64,000 bases of DNA. Origin: Oceaniferula marina. Its GTDB lineage: Bacteria > Verrucomicrobiota > Verrucomicrobiia > Verrucomicrobiales > Akkermansiaceae. Location: contig NZ_JACBAZ010000003.1 of the NCBI RefSeq assembly GCF_013391475.1, forward strand, positions 531,178 to 595,177, in the 5' to 3' direction. Below, in pieces: positions 43,094 through 52,796 of this stretch. The stretch's first letter is position 1, and every line of letters begins with the position of its first letter. The translations under genes were made by a program, and so were the position numbers. The notes below the pieces were generated by a model. It had not been told where the DNA came from, made no database searches, and saw nothing but the letters and a program-made list of their open reading frames with translations.

Positions 43094-44014
43094 ATGATGA
43101 ACCCAGCCTTCCACTCATGTCTGAAAATCCTCTGCGCATCACTGACGCTTATCCTAACAATCAACTTGCGGGCCGCCGAACCCGATCCTCACCCTGAAAC
43201 ATTGAGGGTGATGAGCTATAACACTTGGTATGTTTTCGCAAAAGGGAAAGCAATCGAAGCCGGTGGAAAATGGATCCATTCTCAGACACCCGACGTAGTT
43301 GCTCTGCAAGAGCTTACCAACATCAAACCGGAGAAGCTCGAACAACTTGCTGCCAGCTGGGGGCACAACCATAGCAGCTTACTGAAAACCAGTGGTTTTT
43401 CCGTGGGCCTCACTTCACGTTGGCCTATCAAGGTCATTGAAAAAGGTCAGAAGGGAATGCACCATGGCTTTCTTCACGCGAAGACCCATGGCGTTCACTA
43501 TTTTGTGGTACACCTTTCCCCATTCAAATGGGAAGTCCGCCAGCGTGAAGCCAACATCCTAACAAAAAAAATCACCCCCTTGTTGAAACAGGGTGAACGT
43601 ATCATCGTCCTGGGCGATTTCAACGCCTATTCACCCGAGGACCAACCGTGGCTCGAACCCGCTGACAATACCCAAACTCTGGAAAAGAAAAAACAAGACG
43701 ATGCCCAGCATGCTCATATGCAAAATTTAAAGGATGGTGCGTTTGATTACGCAGTGCTCAACACTTTCCTTAGCTCCGGTCTCACGGACACGGCTAAGGG
43801 GCACCTTCCTGAAAAAGCGGAATCCAGACTTTCCTTTCCTACTGGCATATTGACCGATAAACAATCGGCCGTCACGAGCGGTGAGCGCATCGATTTCATC
43901 CTGGCAAGTGGAAACCTTTACAGCAAGGTGCAGAGCTGCCGCATCATCACCGATGGCGTCGTCAACCAAATCTCAGACCACTATCCGGTGATCACAGATT
44001 TTTCTACCGACTAA
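43094..44014 (+). CDS. exported endonuclease/exonuclease/phosphatase-fold protein
   Basis: A 306-residue protein with a signal peptide (core CLKILCASLTLILTINLRA). The EEP fold shows its landmarks: RVMSYNTW at the start, VVALQEL, VVHLSPFKW, GDFNAYSP (Asp175, Asn177), RIDFILAS and SDHYPVI at the end. It should be a Mg-dependent phosphodiesterase acting outside the cytoplasm on nucleic acid, sphingomyelin-like or phospho-compounds. The convergent helicase gene is 43 bases away. ATG 43094 and 43097 are equivalent starts. Confidence 0.85.
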   Translation: MMNPAFHSCLKILCASLTLILTINLRAAEPDPHPETLRVMSYNTWYVFAKGKAIEAGGKWIHSQTPDVVALQELTNIKPEKLEQLAASWGHNHSSLLKTSGFSVGLTSRWPIKVIEKGQKGMHHGFLHAKTHGVHYFVVHLSPFKWEVRQREANILTKKITPLLKQGERIIVLGDFNAYSPEDQPWLEPADNTQTLEKKKQDDAQHAHMQNLKDGAFDYAVLNTFLSSGLTDTAKGHLPEKAESRLSFPTGILTDKQSAVTSGERIDFILASGNLYSKVQSCRIITDGVVNQISDHYPVITDFSTD

Positions 44015-44057
44015 TCCCATTGGATCAGTGGGATAACGCGGTATCCACGTCGGGCAA

Positions 44058-45458
44058 TCAGCTGGTGGGTTTCGAATAGCGCCTCCTGCGTGACCAGCGG
44101 CGAGCGCCATTGCTGTTACGTTTAGCCCCTTGACCATGGGAGCTCTCAGCCCTTTTTCCAGAGCTGCTGCTATCGCTTTTGTTACCCTTGCTGTTGCTGC
44201 CCTTACTAACACTGCTCCCACCCTTACCGCTGCGACCATTCTGATTGCTGCTTGCTTGACGGTTACCTTGCCGGCCGCGGTTGGCACCGCGTCCGCGGGT
44301 CGGGGTCGGGCTGAGCGTTTGACTCTCCCATTCCGAGGTGAACCCCTGAACTTTTTGCTGTGCGATGTTGGTTTTCAGCAGACGCTCAATGGCCATAAAC
44401 TCTTTCTTCTCATCCACACAGACGAGCGATACCGCTTCTCCACTTGCCCCTGCCCGACCAGTCCGGCCAATACGATGAATGTAATCCTCGGCCACTTTCG
44501 GCAGCTCAAAATTGACCACGTGCGGTAACTGGTCGATATCGAGCCCTCTGGCCGCGATGTCGGTTGCAACCAGCACCTGGACTTTTCTGTTTTTAAAATC
44601 TGACAAGGCCCGTGTCCGGGCTCCCTGGCTTTTATTGCCATGAATAGCGGCACCACGGATCCCCACTTTGTCCAACTGCCCTGCCAAGCGATTGGCTCCG
44701 TGCTTTGTCCGGGTGAAGACAAGGACCTGCTCCCATTGCCCCTCTTTGATCAAATGCGCCAACAGGTGCCGCTTTTGATCCTTTGCGGTTTTATAAACCA
44801 CCTGGGTAACCGTGTGGGCTGCCGTATTTTCGGAAGCGAGCTCGATCATCTGCGGGTTACGCAACACACTTTTCGATAGCTGTTTGATTTCTGGAGAATA
44901 GGTGGCTGAAAAAAGCAAGTTCTGCCGGTTTTCCGGTAATAGCTTCAACACCCTACGGATGTCATGAATAAAACCCATATCCAACATACGGTCCGCTTCA
45001 TCCAAAACCAAAACCTCCACCTTTGATAAATCAACCGTACCCTGATTGGCGTGGTCAAGCAACCGTCCGGGGCACGCCACCAAAATATCCACCCCACGGC
45101 GCAAAATATTGGTTTGAGGGTTGATGCCTACCCCACCGAAAATACAGGCCGAGCGTAAGGGTAAATGTTTACCATAGGTCTTGAAACTATCGTGCACTTG
45201 GGCCGCCAGCTCACGTGTCGGAGCCAACACCAACGCTTTCGGTTGCGGCGTTCGTCGATTCCTATCTGCCAACAACTGCAGCACTGGCAGAGCAAAGGCT
45301 GCGGTTTTACCGGTTCCGGTCTGCGCCCCTCCTATCACATCACGACCAGCCAAAATGGCGGGAATCGCTTGTTCCTGAATGGGCGTAGGACTTGTGTATC
45401 CTTGGGTCGTAAGTGCCTTTTGCAAAGCCTGCGACAAATTAAATGTTTTAAAACTCAT
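44058..45458 (-). CDS. rhlE: DEAD-box RNA helicase RhlE
   Basis: A 466-residue helicase. Motifs in order: Q motif [13 protein letters not shown], Walker [21 protein letters not shown], and [10 protein letters not shown]. The N-terminal lead [16 protein letters not shown] is typical of RhlE. The C-terminal ~100 residues are low-complexity Gly/Arg/Ser/Asn, ending in basic [11 protein letters not shown], an RNA-binding tail. It likely functions in ribosome assembly or mRNA decay, and such genes are commonly cold-induced. It is convergent with the EEP gene; upstream is a 330-base intergenic region. Confidence 0.93.
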   Translation of the reverse strand: MSFKTFNLSQALQKALTTQGYTSPTPIQEQAIPAILAGRDVIGGAQTGTGKTAAFALPVLQLLADRNRRTPQPKALVLAPTRELAAQVHDSFKTYGKHLPLRSACIFGGVGINPQTNILRRGVDILVACPGRLLDHANQGTVDLSKVEVLVLDEADRMLDMGFIHDIRRVLKLLPENRQNLLFSATYSPEIKQLSKSVLRNPQMIELASENTAAHTVTQVVYKTAKDQKRHLLAHLIKEGQWEQVLVFTRTKHGANRLAGQLDKVGIRGAAIHGNKSQGARTRALSDFKNRKVQVLVATDIAARGLDIDQLPHVVNFELPKVAEDYIHRIGRTGRAGASGEAVSLVCVDEKKEFMAIERLLKTNIAQQKVQGFTSEWESQTLSPTPTRGRGANRGRQGNRQASSNQNGRSGKGGSSVSKGSNSKGNKSDSSSSGKRAESSHGQGAKRNSNGARRWSRRRRYSKPTS

Positions 45459-45788
45459 ATGATCAAAAGATTCATTCGCCCTCGTCTCAAAATGACAGAG
45501 GTTGCGGTCCTGATGAATCCGTATTTGCGCCAGTTGCGACTAATAACCAAGAACTGGCGAAAGAGAAGACTGACAAGCGCCGACCGATGTGGCGCTGCCC
45601 CGATGGGGAGTGGCATTTAATGCAGGAACGAATAAACGCAAGCGAATAATCAGTTCTTGCTTGTCAACATGATCAAGCCAAGCATCCACCCATGGCATAA
45701 TAAGCTACAATATCGATGGATTATAAAAAAGTTATGCTGATTAGTGACAGTGCTTGCTATTAGCTCCGCGCCAGATACAGAATCTTCC
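45459..45788. other. gene-free region between rhlE and PEP-CTERM gene
   Basis: This divergent spacer presumably carries both promoters. The rhlE leader would lie within it. Frames here on either strand have poor composition (the 88-residue minus frame at 45650-45916 is a shadow of the next gene). No hairpin with a T-run was found. Confidence 0.35.
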
Positions 45789-46376
45789 ATGAAATATTTT
45801 CTACTGCCCGCGATTTCTCTCGCAGTGATGTTGACAACTTCCCTCAATGCTCGAGCGGCACTCGTGCTCAATATTGATCTCACTACCGAAGAGCTCTTTT
45901 TGACAGGCTCTGACACAGGCTCTGCACGTTCGAATATTTTAGGCTCTTATACAGATTGGAATCGATCGAACGTCAATGATCCACAGCCAGAAGGTAGCGG
46001 AGACTCTGTTAACCTAATCAATGGCCTTGATGTTGGCAGCACGTTCACTTCTTTTCTTTTTCAAACTGGAGCGGATCGAAATCCGGATACAGGAACGTTA
46101 CAAGGCACCGTATCTATATCAGCTATTGCTACCTCAGGAGCTGAAACTACCCTCACCGGCAATGGCATCCGCATCAGCTATGCTGGGATGAACAGTACGT
46201 TTAAAAATAGTATTCAGAGCTTGGCCTCAGATTCCGATGATGATTTCACCTTAAGTGAGGGGAGTGGCTTCTCTCCGATTTCAATTTCCGTTATATCTGT
46301 GCCCGAACCATCAAGTTGCCTCTTCCTAGCGGGCGGCATACTGGCAATCATCGGCAGGCGGCGCCGTCAGCACTGA
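45789..46376 (+). CDS. PEP-CTERM exported protein
   Basis: A 195-residue protein from ATG 45789 with a signal peptide (AISLAVMLTTSLNARA). The body is short, beta-like and Ser/Thr/Gly-rich. The C-terminal signal is VPEPSSCLFLAGGILAIIG followed by RRRRQH. It should be exported and anchored by exosortase. It is A/T-richer than its neighbours. No domain was recognised. It shows no similarity to the PEP-CTERM protein at 18823 outside the sorting signal. Confidence 0.78.
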   Translation: MKYFLLPAISLAVMLTTSLNARAALVLNIDLTTEELFLTGSDTGSARSNILGSYTDWNRSNVNDPQPEGSGDSVNLINGLDVGSTFTSFLFQTGADRNPDTGTLQGTVSISAIATSGAETTLTGNGIRISYAGMNSTFKNSIQSLASDSDDDFTLSEGSGFSPISISVISVPEPSSCLFLAGGILAIIGRRRRQH

Positions 46377-46478
46377 GCTCGCAGTGCCATATCACGCCCT
46401 CTGTTCTGTAAAGGGCGCACTTTATAGAACCTCTACCAGACGACCGTCTAGCGTAAGCTCTATTGGAGGATAAATCAT

Positions 46479-46718
46479 TTAACGCCCCTGTTGGTCCTTT
46501 TTCTCTTCATTGTGGCCAATGGCTCCTCCAAGTAAGCCTCCTGCGGCGGCACCAACTACGGTTGCCCCGGTATTCCCGCCAATGGCCTGACCGAGTAAGG
46601 CCCCGGTTCCGGCGCCCACAGCGGCTCCAGTCTGAGTTTTTGTGGCACAGTTTGTTAAGGAAAGAGCAGCGACAGAAGCTCCTGTAAAGACGAGTTTGGT
46701 GATGTGTGAGGTTTTCAT
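46479..46718 (-). CDS. glycine-zipper small lipoprotein
   Basis: A 79-residue protein with a signal peptide ending SLTNC (a likely lipobox). A run of glycine-zipper repeats follows (GAAVGAGTGALLGQAIGGN, then GAAAGGLLGGAIG), and the tail is Lys/Asp/Gln. Such proteins sit in or on the outer membrane and are often stress related. The gene is alone on the minus strand. Confidence 0.8.
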   Translation of the reverse strand: MKTSHITKLVFTGASVAALSLTNCATKTQTGAAVGAGTGALLGQAIGGNTGATVVGAAAGGLLGGAIGHNEEKKDQQGR

Positions 46719-46984
46719 GATTTTGGATTGTGAATGATGTTCAGCTACAGCCTAGCACCTGTGGCGTTATCGTCTAGCAAATAAAGATCTAAAGAGTCGC
46801 TGAAATTTCCACCCTAACACTTCCACATCAAGTCCCTACTCTACCCATCAAAAAAACCATGTCGGCTTCGGAACCGCGATACCTCAAAGGCTCAAAACAG
46901 GCGTAAGCCCTCCCAAACATAAATCTTCCGGAAAATTATTCTTGGAGAAACAGACAGATCGACGACAAGCTTATACCTTTTGAT
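46719..46984. other. gene-free spacer
   Basis: Between the zipper lipoprotein and repeat copy B. No gene-like frame or conserved structure was noticed. Confidence 0.35.
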
Positions 46985-47167
46985 CAGTTAAATTGGCTGA
47001 ATGGCACTGAAGGTTTTCGATTTTAACTAGGCGCAAGGAAGGCGCATAGCGGGCTATGCAACCGACGCGCAACAACGGTAAAATCTAAAAGGTTCAGTGC
47101 CCCCTTGCCATTCAGCTTGCTGACTGACTCATCATCTTAAACTCAAACCATTCTGCCAATTTAACTG
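46985..47167. repeat. MITE-like structured repeat, copy B
   Basis: A 183-base element. Outer perfect 13-base inverted repeats: cagttaaattggc at 46985-46997 and gccaatttaactg at 47155-47167. Inner arms (gctgaatggc...ctgaaggttttcgat and its mirror ending gccattcagc) extend the pairing. The central hairpin is GCATAGC (47044-47050), GG, GCTATGC (47053-47059), again preceded by GGCGC with a 9-base spacer as in copy A. No gene is inside. It stands immediately before the ATPase remnant. Confidence 0.7.
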
Positions 47168-47186
47168 GGAGAATGGTATTACAGCC

Positions 47187-47324
47187 GTGATTCATTCCCT
47201 GCAAATCGAAGGCTACCGCTCGCTTCTGGATATCTCCCTGAAGCTGGCCCCGCTCACGGTGGTCCAAGGAGCCACACGTCTCAAAGAAGACCTTGGCTCT
47301 CGCAAAGTCTGGAGGTTTGATTAA
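47187..47324 (+). pseudogene. remnant of an AAA family ATPase gene
   Basis: GTG at 47187 opens a 45-codon frame. The translation starts IHSLQIEGYRSLLDISLKL and APLTVVQGA, the N-terminal signature of RecF/SMC-like AAA ATPases (GYRSL..., then the lead-in to the P-loop). The P-loop itself is missing. The sequence jumps to RLKEDLGSRKVWRFD and a stop, so nearly the whole gene has been deleted. It lies 20 bases after repeat copy B, which may mark the deletion event. Confidence 0.55.
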
Positions 47325-47330
47325 ATCCCT

Positions 47331-48356
47331 TCACTCAGCGCGTGTCTGCTTTAGCAACTCTACCATCGCCTTGCCCAACTCTTCGCCAACATTCATATAG
47401 GTCTCGGCATTGCCACTGTAGTGACCATTGGAAGCTCCACCTTTGGATAAAGGGTGCGAATAAACGGTCGCAACATTTCCTTGGAACGCCTCGTATTTTC
47501 CCGATTTGCCATCAACCGCCAACTGGGCGGTAAGAATGGCCCCCTCATTACCCTTGGAACCCTTTTGGGTCTGACCGAGGGTGGCACAGACAAATTTTGC
47601 ATCGGGCGCATTGAAGTCCTTACGAAGCGACTTGATGAAACGAACCAGATTTTCTTCATAGCGGCTCGCATGGGCCGGGTTATAACGATCCTTGTCACCC
47701 TGCCAAAAGACAAAACCAACAATCTCATATTGCTTCGCCCCCGGGTAATACTTGTCCAGATTCTCCAACACCTTCTTCGCACTGGCGACATCCGTGTCGT
47801 ATTGTTTCCCAGCATACCAATTGATTTTTTTCGCTACGGTTCCGGTCGGCCACTTATCCGGGCTGTCCTTGTATCCGGCATACGTGGTTCCATCGATTTC
47901 ATAGCGCTCACTGCCAGGAGGCAACAGGTCCCAACCAAGGCTTCGATTGCCTATACAAGATTTCAGGATCAAGACCGGGGCCTCCGTCGCTTCCGCCACC
48001 TGATGACCAAAACCAATCTCGGGTCCGATTTTCCCGGTTTTGGCCACTGTCAGCCAATCGTTTTTATAATCTTTGAAATTCATCACCCGGACATTGCGGG
48101 CGTCCTTGCGCGTGACCCATGCCCCACTGTCGTCGACGAGGTAAGCATACTTCCCGGCCTTGATGGCGGATTCCAACGTTCCGTCTTTAGCGCCGGCCAC
48201 CTTGCCGAAGCCGAGCATATTCGACTGACCCATCAGGATATAGACCTGTACCGGCTTGCTCATATCCGCTTCTTTACCCTCTGCATCGCTGGTGCCTGCG
48301 ATACAAGCGAGGGCAAACATGGCCAACGCAAAATATGTTAGGTTTCTTTTCATCAC
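47331..48356 (-). CDS. exported sialate-O-acetylesterase-type esterase (SASA)
   Basis: A 341-residue protein with a signal peptide (YFALAMFALACIAGTSDA). The SASA/SGNH core shows LMGQSNMLGFG (nucleophile Ser in GQSN), PEIGFGH, VFWQGDKDR (the QG-x-x-D block), and the final SNGHYSGNAETYMNVG with the likely catalytic His. The enzyme should remove acetyl groups from sialic acid or acetylated xylan-like sugars. It pairs functionally with the sialidase at 50745. It is convergent with the ATPase remnant and divergent from a transglutaminase-like gene. Met at 48356 or 48353 can start it. Confidence 0.85.
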   Translation of the reverse strand: MMKRNLTYFALAMFALACIAGTSDAEGKEADMSKPVQVYILMGQSNMLGFGKVAGAKDGTLESAIKAGKYAYLVDDSGAWVTRKDARNVRVMNFKDYKNDWLTVAKTGKIGPEIGFGHQVAEATEAPVLILKSCIGNRSLGWDLLPPGSERYEIDGTTYAGYKDSPDKWPTGTVAKKINWYAGKQYDTDVASAKKVLENLDKYYPGAKQYEIVGFVFWQGDKDRYNPAHASRYEENLVRFIKSLRKDFNAPDAKFVCATLGQTQKGSKGNEGAILTAQLAVDGKSGKYEAFQGNVATVYSHPLSKGGASNGHYSGNAETYMNVGEELGKAMVELLKQTRAE

Positions 48357-48528
48357 GTAATTGGTATTGAATGTGCCGATGTATAGAGTCAGCTACTATG
48401 TTTGTAAGCGTTTGGACTCAGCACCGTCAAGCATTCATCCATTTGAAGTTCGCACAATCAGCATCAACATGCCTAAATTAGGCCAAGCTTTTTTACCCAT
48501 GTTTCATCATCCCGCTGCATCACCCGCC

Positions 48529-50658
48529 ATGAGGACCTTGTCACCGCTACTCGCGATGGCCTTGGTCATCACAGCGCTTCTCTCCCGATCATTCGCAGCC
48601 AAAGGCGATGAGGCTATTTCCCTCACGGCGCAGGGCAAATCCTTGGCATCCGAGTACGAAACAAAACGAGTCAGCCTGAAGAACAAAACCCTCAAAAGGC
48701 TGCCATCGATCGATCCAAACAAACAAGCCGCATTCATCGGCGCGCGCCAAGCCGAGGTGCAAGCGGCAGCCAAACTCAATCAAGCCCAACAGGCCATGGG
48801 TGAGATTCAAACAGCCGAAGCACTGGTGGCACACGCCAAAGGTAAATGGATTGGTGGAGCCAACCGTGGCATCAAAGCAGCTCAGGAGATGTTGAAAAAT
48901 GCCAGCACGCCAACGGAACGTGCAACAGCCAAAAAGGAACTCGAAACATGGCAGCAAAACCTCAAAGACGGAGAACACGCACTCAAAGAACGGCAGGCGA
49001 AACTCGAGCAAGCGCAAAGCCGGCAAGCCGAACTCGAAAAAGCAGTGGCCGAGGCCCAAGATGCACTTGAGAAGGCCAAAACCACCACCCTCGGCGCGTT
49101 CAATGCTCTCAAGCTTTCTTCCTTCCTATCAAGCGATGCAATGGATGCCGATCTGGCAAAATTCGCGACCCTGAATGATGCCACCCCGGACGCTCTGGCG
49201 AGCTTCGCCCAGCAAGGGAAACCGCAACAGAAACTGATCGATACCATGCTATCTTCGGAAAAGTTATTGGTTGAGATGGCGGCCGCCGATGGAGCCAAGG
49301 GCAATCGATATGGCGAGGCGATGCAGATCTATCAAAAAATATGGCACGCCAGTGACAACGTTGCCGAAGGCTCGTTACGCAGGCTCGCGCTTGCCATCAG
49401 TCTGGAACACGCGGTTCCTGTCAAACAACGCAATGCAGTGGCCAAGACCACGGCCCCTGCAACTGTCGATCCGGTCCACCGCTACCTTCACTATGAAAAA
49501 GCACTGCTGGCCGGTGAGCTGGATCCAGCATTCGACACGCTGAGCGTCTGGGATTACCGCATGGTGGTGAATGGAGAAGAACCGGATGACATCCTCAGCT
49601 GGGGACGTACGATGCTACGCAACTACCGACCCGACCATATCACAACCTCCGATTACCGATGGCGCTACGTCGCCGCCGTAAGAAGCGATATCCAATACGG
49701 CTCGCAGGACAACAAACATGACCAGGACGATCTGCAGTTTTTTCAAAACATCCTGAAAAATGGTGGCGTCTGCGGTCGGCGTGCTTTTTTTGGCCGCTTC
49801 ATCCTCCGGGCGTTCGGCATCCCAACCACCGCCCGACCATCTCGCGGGCACGCCGCCTTGGCCCATTGGACGCCCGATGGCTGGGTCGTCTGCCTCGGCG
49901 GCGCTTGGGGCGCCGGCTGGACCAAAACCCGATACGATCGCGATCTCGACTTTCTGGCCAACACCCAGGCGCGTGCCGCGGGTCCATCCTACATGCAGGT
50001 CAAACGAGCCCAATGGATCGGCGATCTCATGGACGAACCCAAGGTCTTCGGTCTGCACTCACGCAAGCAGCCTGAATTTTGGTATGCGGTCTCACTCTAC
50101 ACCCAGTTAGAGATCATCAAGGCCTCCAAGGCCAAAACGCTGGCTGCCGTCGGCGAAGACATTGGCGAGGCAAACGAAACCAATGAACACATCGCCCTGC
50201 CCCGGACACAAATCCGCGAAGAAGACCGCATTGTTTCCGTTTCAGATCGAGGCGTGATCACCATCCCCGCTGTCGCTACCAGCAAACCAAACAAAAGCAC
50301 CGGAAAAATTCTGTTCATGGATAGCTTCCTCGGCGGTAAACAACTGCATTACAGCCGCACCGGAGGGCCGCAAGCCTTTGAATACTCTCTGGAGGTTCCG
50401 CAAGCCGGTCGCTATGCGCTTAGCGCCCGGGTGGTCACCCCAAGCTGGAAGCAATCCCTCGAGGTAACGGTGAACGATGCCAACGAGAGCCGCCAGCTCC
50501 CATTACCCTTCACCCTGGGTCAGTGGGAAACAAGCGAACCGGTTCTCATTCATCTGGCCAAAGGAAAAAATACACTGCGCTTTTCACGCCAGCACCCGAA
50601 ACTCAAAGGCGTCAGCATCAAAGCATTCACCCTGACCCCGGCGGACCCCGCGGATTAG
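48529..50658 (+). CDS. exported transglutaminase-like protein with carbohydrate-binding-like end
   Basis: A 709-residue protein from ATG 48529 (signal peptide MRTLSPLLAMALVITALL...). Residues ~40-190 are a coiled coil (Lys/Glu/Ala/Gln). A transglutaminase core follows: GGVCGRRAFFGRFILRAFGIP with Cys415, RGHAALAHW with His441 and TPDGW with Asp450, the standard Cys-His-Asp triad. The last ~130 residues are a beta-sandwich (GRYALSARVVTPSWKQSLEVTVN), resembling CBM6/35-like domains. It may cleave or cross-link peptides on a glycan-bound target. The frame extends to 48361, but that part has no family features. The sialidase gene follows after 86 bases. Confidence 0.8.
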   Translation: MRTLSPLLAMALVITALLSRSFAAKGDEAISLTAQGKSLASEYETKRVSLKNKTLKRLPSIDPNKQAAFIGARQAEVQAAAKLNQAQQAMGEIQTAEALVAHAKGKWIGGANRGIKAAQEMLKNASTPTERATAKKELETWQQNLKDGEHALKERQAKLEQAQSRQAELEKAVAEAQDALEKAKTTTLGAFNALKLSSFLSSDAMDADLAKFATLNDATPDALASFAQQGKPQQKLIDTMLSSEKLLVEMAAADGAKGNRYGEAMQIYQKIWHASDNVAEGSLRRLALAISLEHAVPVKQRNAVAKTTAPATVDPVHRYLHYEKALLAGELDPAFDTLSVWDYRMVVNGEEPDDILSWGRTMLRNYRPDHITTSDYRWRYVAAVRSDIQYGSQDNKHDQDDLQFFQNILKNGGVCGRRAFFGRFILRAFGIPTTARPSRGHAALAHWTPDGWVVCLGGAWGAGWTKTRYDRDLDFLANTQARAAGPSYMQVKRAQWIGDLMDEPKVFGLHSRKQPEFWYAVSLYTQLEIIKASKAKTLAAVGEDIGEANETNEHIALPRTQIREEDRIVSVSDRGVITIPAVATSKPNKSTGKILFMDSFLGGKQLHYSRTGGPQAFEYSLEVPQAGRYALSARVVTPSWKQSLEVTVNDANESRQLPLPFTLGQWETSEPVLIHLAKGKNTLRFSRQHPKLKGVSIKAFTLTPADPAD

Positions 50659-50744
50659 GATCAGCAAGCCCTCACTCCCGATGGTCTATTCCTCAGACCA
50701 GCGGCTTCTTGATAAATCCACCTCAGAGCATAGTATTTCCTGAT

Positions 50745-51938
50745 ATGATCCCATTGCGTCTTCTCTCCATGCTTCCCGCGCTGACCCTTTCCTGCCTCGC
50801 GCAAAGTGCCGAGCTTCCATTCATCGATCTCTCCGGTGAAAAAAACCGCCAGGTCCTAGTCGATCAAGAAAAAGGCCAGTACCTCGGTCACGTCACAACC
50901 TGCCTGCTCGATGATCAAAAGACCATCCTCGCCGTTTACCCCAAAGGCCATGGCCGTGGACCCGTCGTTTACAAACGAAGCAGCGACGGCGGCAAAACCT
51001 GGAGCGAACGCCTGCCCACCCCGGGCAACTGGGCCAGCTCAAAAGAAGTGCCCACCCTCCACCGGATGAACGGACCGGATGGAAAAAAACGGATCATCAT
51101 GTTCTCCGGTCTCTATCCAGTCCGTCGGGCCGTGAGTGAAGACGAAGGTAAAACATGGGGACCACTGGAAAAAGTCGGTGACTGGGGCGGCATCGTGGTC
51201 ATGGGCTGCCATACCGAGCTTCGCTCCGAGGCTAAGCCTGTCCCCGGCCATTACATGTGCCTGTTTCACGACGACGGACGATTCATCCGTCAGGGAGCCA
51301 AGGCCAAGGGGCCCCGCGTGATGACCCTCTATCAAACAACCACCGTGGATGGAGGTCTGACATGGAGTGATCCGAAAACCATCTTTGCCTCCAGTGACAT
51401 CCACCTCTGCGAGCCCGGGATCATCCGCTCCCCCGATGGCAAACAACTCGCGGTCCTGCTGCGTGAAAATGCCCGACGCAAGTACTCCCATGTCATTTTC
51501 TCCAACGACGAAGGGCAAAGCTGGACCACTCCCCGGGAGCTACCAAAAACCCTGTCGGGTGACCGCCACACCGCCAAGTATGCCTCCGACGGCCGCCTGC
51601 TGATCGTGTTCCGCGGCTACACCTCACATAAAGGAAGTTTTGATCAAAAACACCCATCCGCAAAGTGGCCCACCGAAGGAGATTGTGCGGCATGGGTCGG
51701 AACCTACGACGACATCGTCAACAATCGCCCGGGCCAATACGTCGTCCGCCTGTTCGATAATCAAAAAGGCTACGACACCACCTATCCCGGCGTGGAAATC
51801 CTACCGGACGACACCTTTGTTGTGACCACCTACGGCCACTGGGACAAGGGTGAAGCACCCTACATCATGAGCACCCGACTCAAGCTCAGTGAACTCGACG
51901 CCAAAGCCTCGTCCGCACCGAAGGTCAAGGTCCCCTGA
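50745..51938 (+). CDS. exported exo-sialidase-like beta-propeller
   Basis: A 397-residue protein from ATG 50745 with a signal peptide (LLSMLPALTLSCLAQSA). A six-bladed sialidase fold is supported by four Asp-boxes: SSDGGKTW (79-86), SEDEGKTW, TVDGGLTW and SNDEGQSW. The active-site Arg, Glu and Tyr were not assigned with certainty, so the substrate may differ from sialic acid. Together with the SASA esterases and the transglutaminase-like protein it makes a plausible mucin- or algal-glycan set. It is convergent with the phosphatase gene, with an 8-base gap. Confidence 0.82.
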   Translation: MIPLRLLSMLPALTLSCLAQSAELPFIDLSGEKNRQVLVDQEKGQYLGHVTTCLLDDQKTILAVYPKGHGRGPVVYKRSSDGGKTWSERLPTPGNWASSKEVPTLHRMNGPDGKKRIIMFSGLYPVRRAVSEDEGKTWGPLEKVGDWGGIVVMGCHTELRSEAKPVPGHYMCLFHDDGRFIRQGAKAKGPRVMTLYQTTTVDGGLTWSDPKTIFASSDIHLCEPGIIRSPDGKQLAVLLRENARRKYSHVIFSNDEGQSWTTPRELPKTLSGDRHTAKYASDGRLLIVFRGYTSHKGSFDQKHPSAKWPTEGDCAAWVGTYDDIVNNRPGQYVVRLFDNQKGYDTTYPGVEILPDDTFVVTTYGHWDKGEAPYIMSTRLKLSELDAKASSAPKVKVP

Positions 51939-51946
51939 AGACGGCA

Positions 51947-52636
51947 TCAAGAGACTCCGGGGCCCGGTGACGACGACCCCAGCATTCCTGTCCGCACGGA
52001 CTTCTCCACATTGGCCTGCCAATAACATCCACTTTCCACATGCAGGCAGGTCAGCCACCCACCCCGTCCGGGGTCGGTATCAATACAGATGGCATGCCCG
52101 AGGTCGAGCGGCACATGGGATTTTTGCGCCGTATGACCACACACCATCACCTTACCTGACATATGTGGCCGAGGATGCCCGAATTTTTTATGGATCAAGG
52201 TAAAGGGTAACTGCTGATCGAGAGGAAGATCCGCCTCCAAGTTGGCATGGACAAAAATATGCGTGTCGGTCTCAACATAGGGTCGGTTCTTACGTAAAAA
52301 CTCCCAGTGGGATTCCGGCACATCATCAAAGCCACCCGGGCCATACGACTCCAATGTCTCGCCCCCGCCCCAGGCATCCAACCAATGGGCACGATCCGTC
52401 AAATCCATTTCAGAAAGAAAAAATTTCTCCTCATGATTCCCTGATAGAAAAGCCAAATCATACCCCCGCTGCTGCAGGTGGATTAAAAAATCAATGACGC
52501 CTTTTGAGTCAGGGCCACGATCAATGTAGTCTCCCATAAAAATAATCCTATCTTCAGGCTGGGGGGAAACTTTCCGCCACAGCACTTCCAGTGGCACCAG
52601 GCATCCGTGTATATCTCCAATGGCGAGTGTTCTCAT
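51947..52636 (-). CDS. PPP-family serine/threonine phosphatase or diadenosine-tetraphosphatase
   Basis: A 229-residue metallophosphoesterase from ATG 52636. The signature motifs are GDIHG, GDYIDRGPDS, SGNHEE and the VHAN/GHT ligands (IFVHANLE, VCGHTAQK). The size fits PrpA/ApaH-like PPP enzymes. It is cytoplasmic and may remove phosphate from proteins or hydrolyse Ap4A. The longer frame, starting at 52750, adds a segment that overlaps the divergent rhomboid leader and was not used. Confidence 0.87.
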   Translation of the reverse strand: MRTLAIGDIHGCLVPLEVLWRKVSPQPEDRIIFMGDYIDRGPDSKGVIDFLIHLQQRGYDLAFLSGNHEEKFFLSEMDLTDRAHWLDAWGGGETLESYGPGGFDDVPESHWEFLRKNRPYVETDTHIFVHANLEADLPLDQQLPFTLIHKKFGHPRPHMSGKVMVCGHTAQKSHVPLDLGHAICIDTDPGRGGWLTCLHVESGCYWQANVEKSVRTGMLGSSSPGPGVS

Positions 52637-52796
52637 AGCGGACATCAGCTTAATCATGAATCCCCCCGATCCACACGGATTTTTCAAGCCCTTGAGTGTC
52701 ATGGAAACACACCGGCATGTTGGCATGAAACCCGTTCTCAAAAAACTCAACGGACAAGACTTGCACAGCCCCGCGTCTAAGTCTTTGATTCACGCC

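Noticed and set aside
47454..48341. 295-codon plus-strand frame opposite the SASA gene
   Set aside because: The minus-strand SASA gene has a signal peptide and catalytic motifs; the opposite frame has none.
50523..50744. Upstream extension of the sialidase frame
   Set aside because: It overlaps the transglutaminase-like gene and contains no signal peptide. A good signal peptide begins at 50745.
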